Assembly: GCA_007134695.1 (NCBI GenBank)
Contig: SLKI01000029.1
Location: forward strand, 1 to 32,398
Direction: 5' to 3'
From: Balneolaceae bacterium
Lineage (GTDB): Bacteria > Bacteroidota > Rhodothermia > Balneolales > Balneolaceae
Length of the DNA: 32,398 nt
Shown: in pieces, positions 32,355-32,398 of the stretch
Layout: every line of letters begins with the position of its first letter
How positions within the stretch are numbered: position 1 is the stretch's first letter
Notes under the pieces: generated by a model
Database searches by the model: none
What the model saw: the letters and a program-made list of their open reading frames with translations, nothing else
Told to the model about the DNA's origin: nothing
Position numbers and translations under genes: made by a program

Positions 32355-32398
32355 GAATTTTCAAAAAATTTAATGAGACATTATTTAGTTCTTTAATA

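Overview
This window carries a densely packed stress and energy-survival locus from a Gram-negative bacterium. The best guess at lineage is the Balneolia/Rhodothermia side of the Bacteroidota group. That guess rests mainly on the TonB protein (one N-terminal membrane segment, a Pro-rich spacer, a Bacteroidota-style TonB C-terminal domain). Many genes have good Shine-Dalgarno sequences (AAGGAG, GGAGGG types), which fits Balneolia better than classical Bacteroidales. No rRNA, tRNA, insertion sequence, prophage or CRISPR array was recognised.

Layout. 1-4457: a 5'-truncated phosphotransferase/P-loop kinase fusion (+), a tandem universal stress protein (USP, -), a DUF2267 protein (+) and nicotinate phosphoribosyltransferase (+). 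4474-9871: a tightly overlapping minus-strand operon, acs - E1 alpha - E1 beta - E2 - acyl carrier protein, making acetyl-CoA from acetate and pyruvate. 10183-10866: tonB, divergent from acs. 10877-20240: a co-directional minus-strand run read as hsp20 - SDR - ppsA - archease - rtcB - Lon-like protease - USP. 20480-23556: a two-component system, a Cache/HAMP/FixL-like PAS histidine kinase with a NarL/FixJ-type response regulator. 23823-24674: a third USP, divergent from the kinase. 24687-31686: acyl-CoA synthetase, BASS transporter, an anti-sigma-type ATPase/GNAT fusion, a STAS protein, a flavin reductase and an M20 peptidase. 31895-32290: a small RHH/RAMA-like protein in AT-rich DNA.

How it fits together. 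The gene families (USPs, Hsp20, PncB, RtcB with archease, APH/P-loop fusion, LuxR-type regulator with a probable haem-PAS kinase) strikingly parallel the DosR/DevR hypoxia-dormancy regulon of Mycobacterium tuberculosis, although the sensor architecture differs. By eye I also find a shared 17-bp imperfect palindrome (about RTARKGRAWWMCMYTAC) upstream of usp/DUF2267, acs/tonB (two copies), hsp20 and kinase/usp. A related 16-bp form heads a roughly 20-bp-phased array upstream of the ATPase-GNAT gene. The inference is that the local two-component system senses oxygen or redox state and controls this locus through these sites, adjusting acetyl-CoA and PEP metabolism, NAD salvage, protein quality control and RNA repair. 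The motif and the regulon are hypotheses from inspection only; no search was run.
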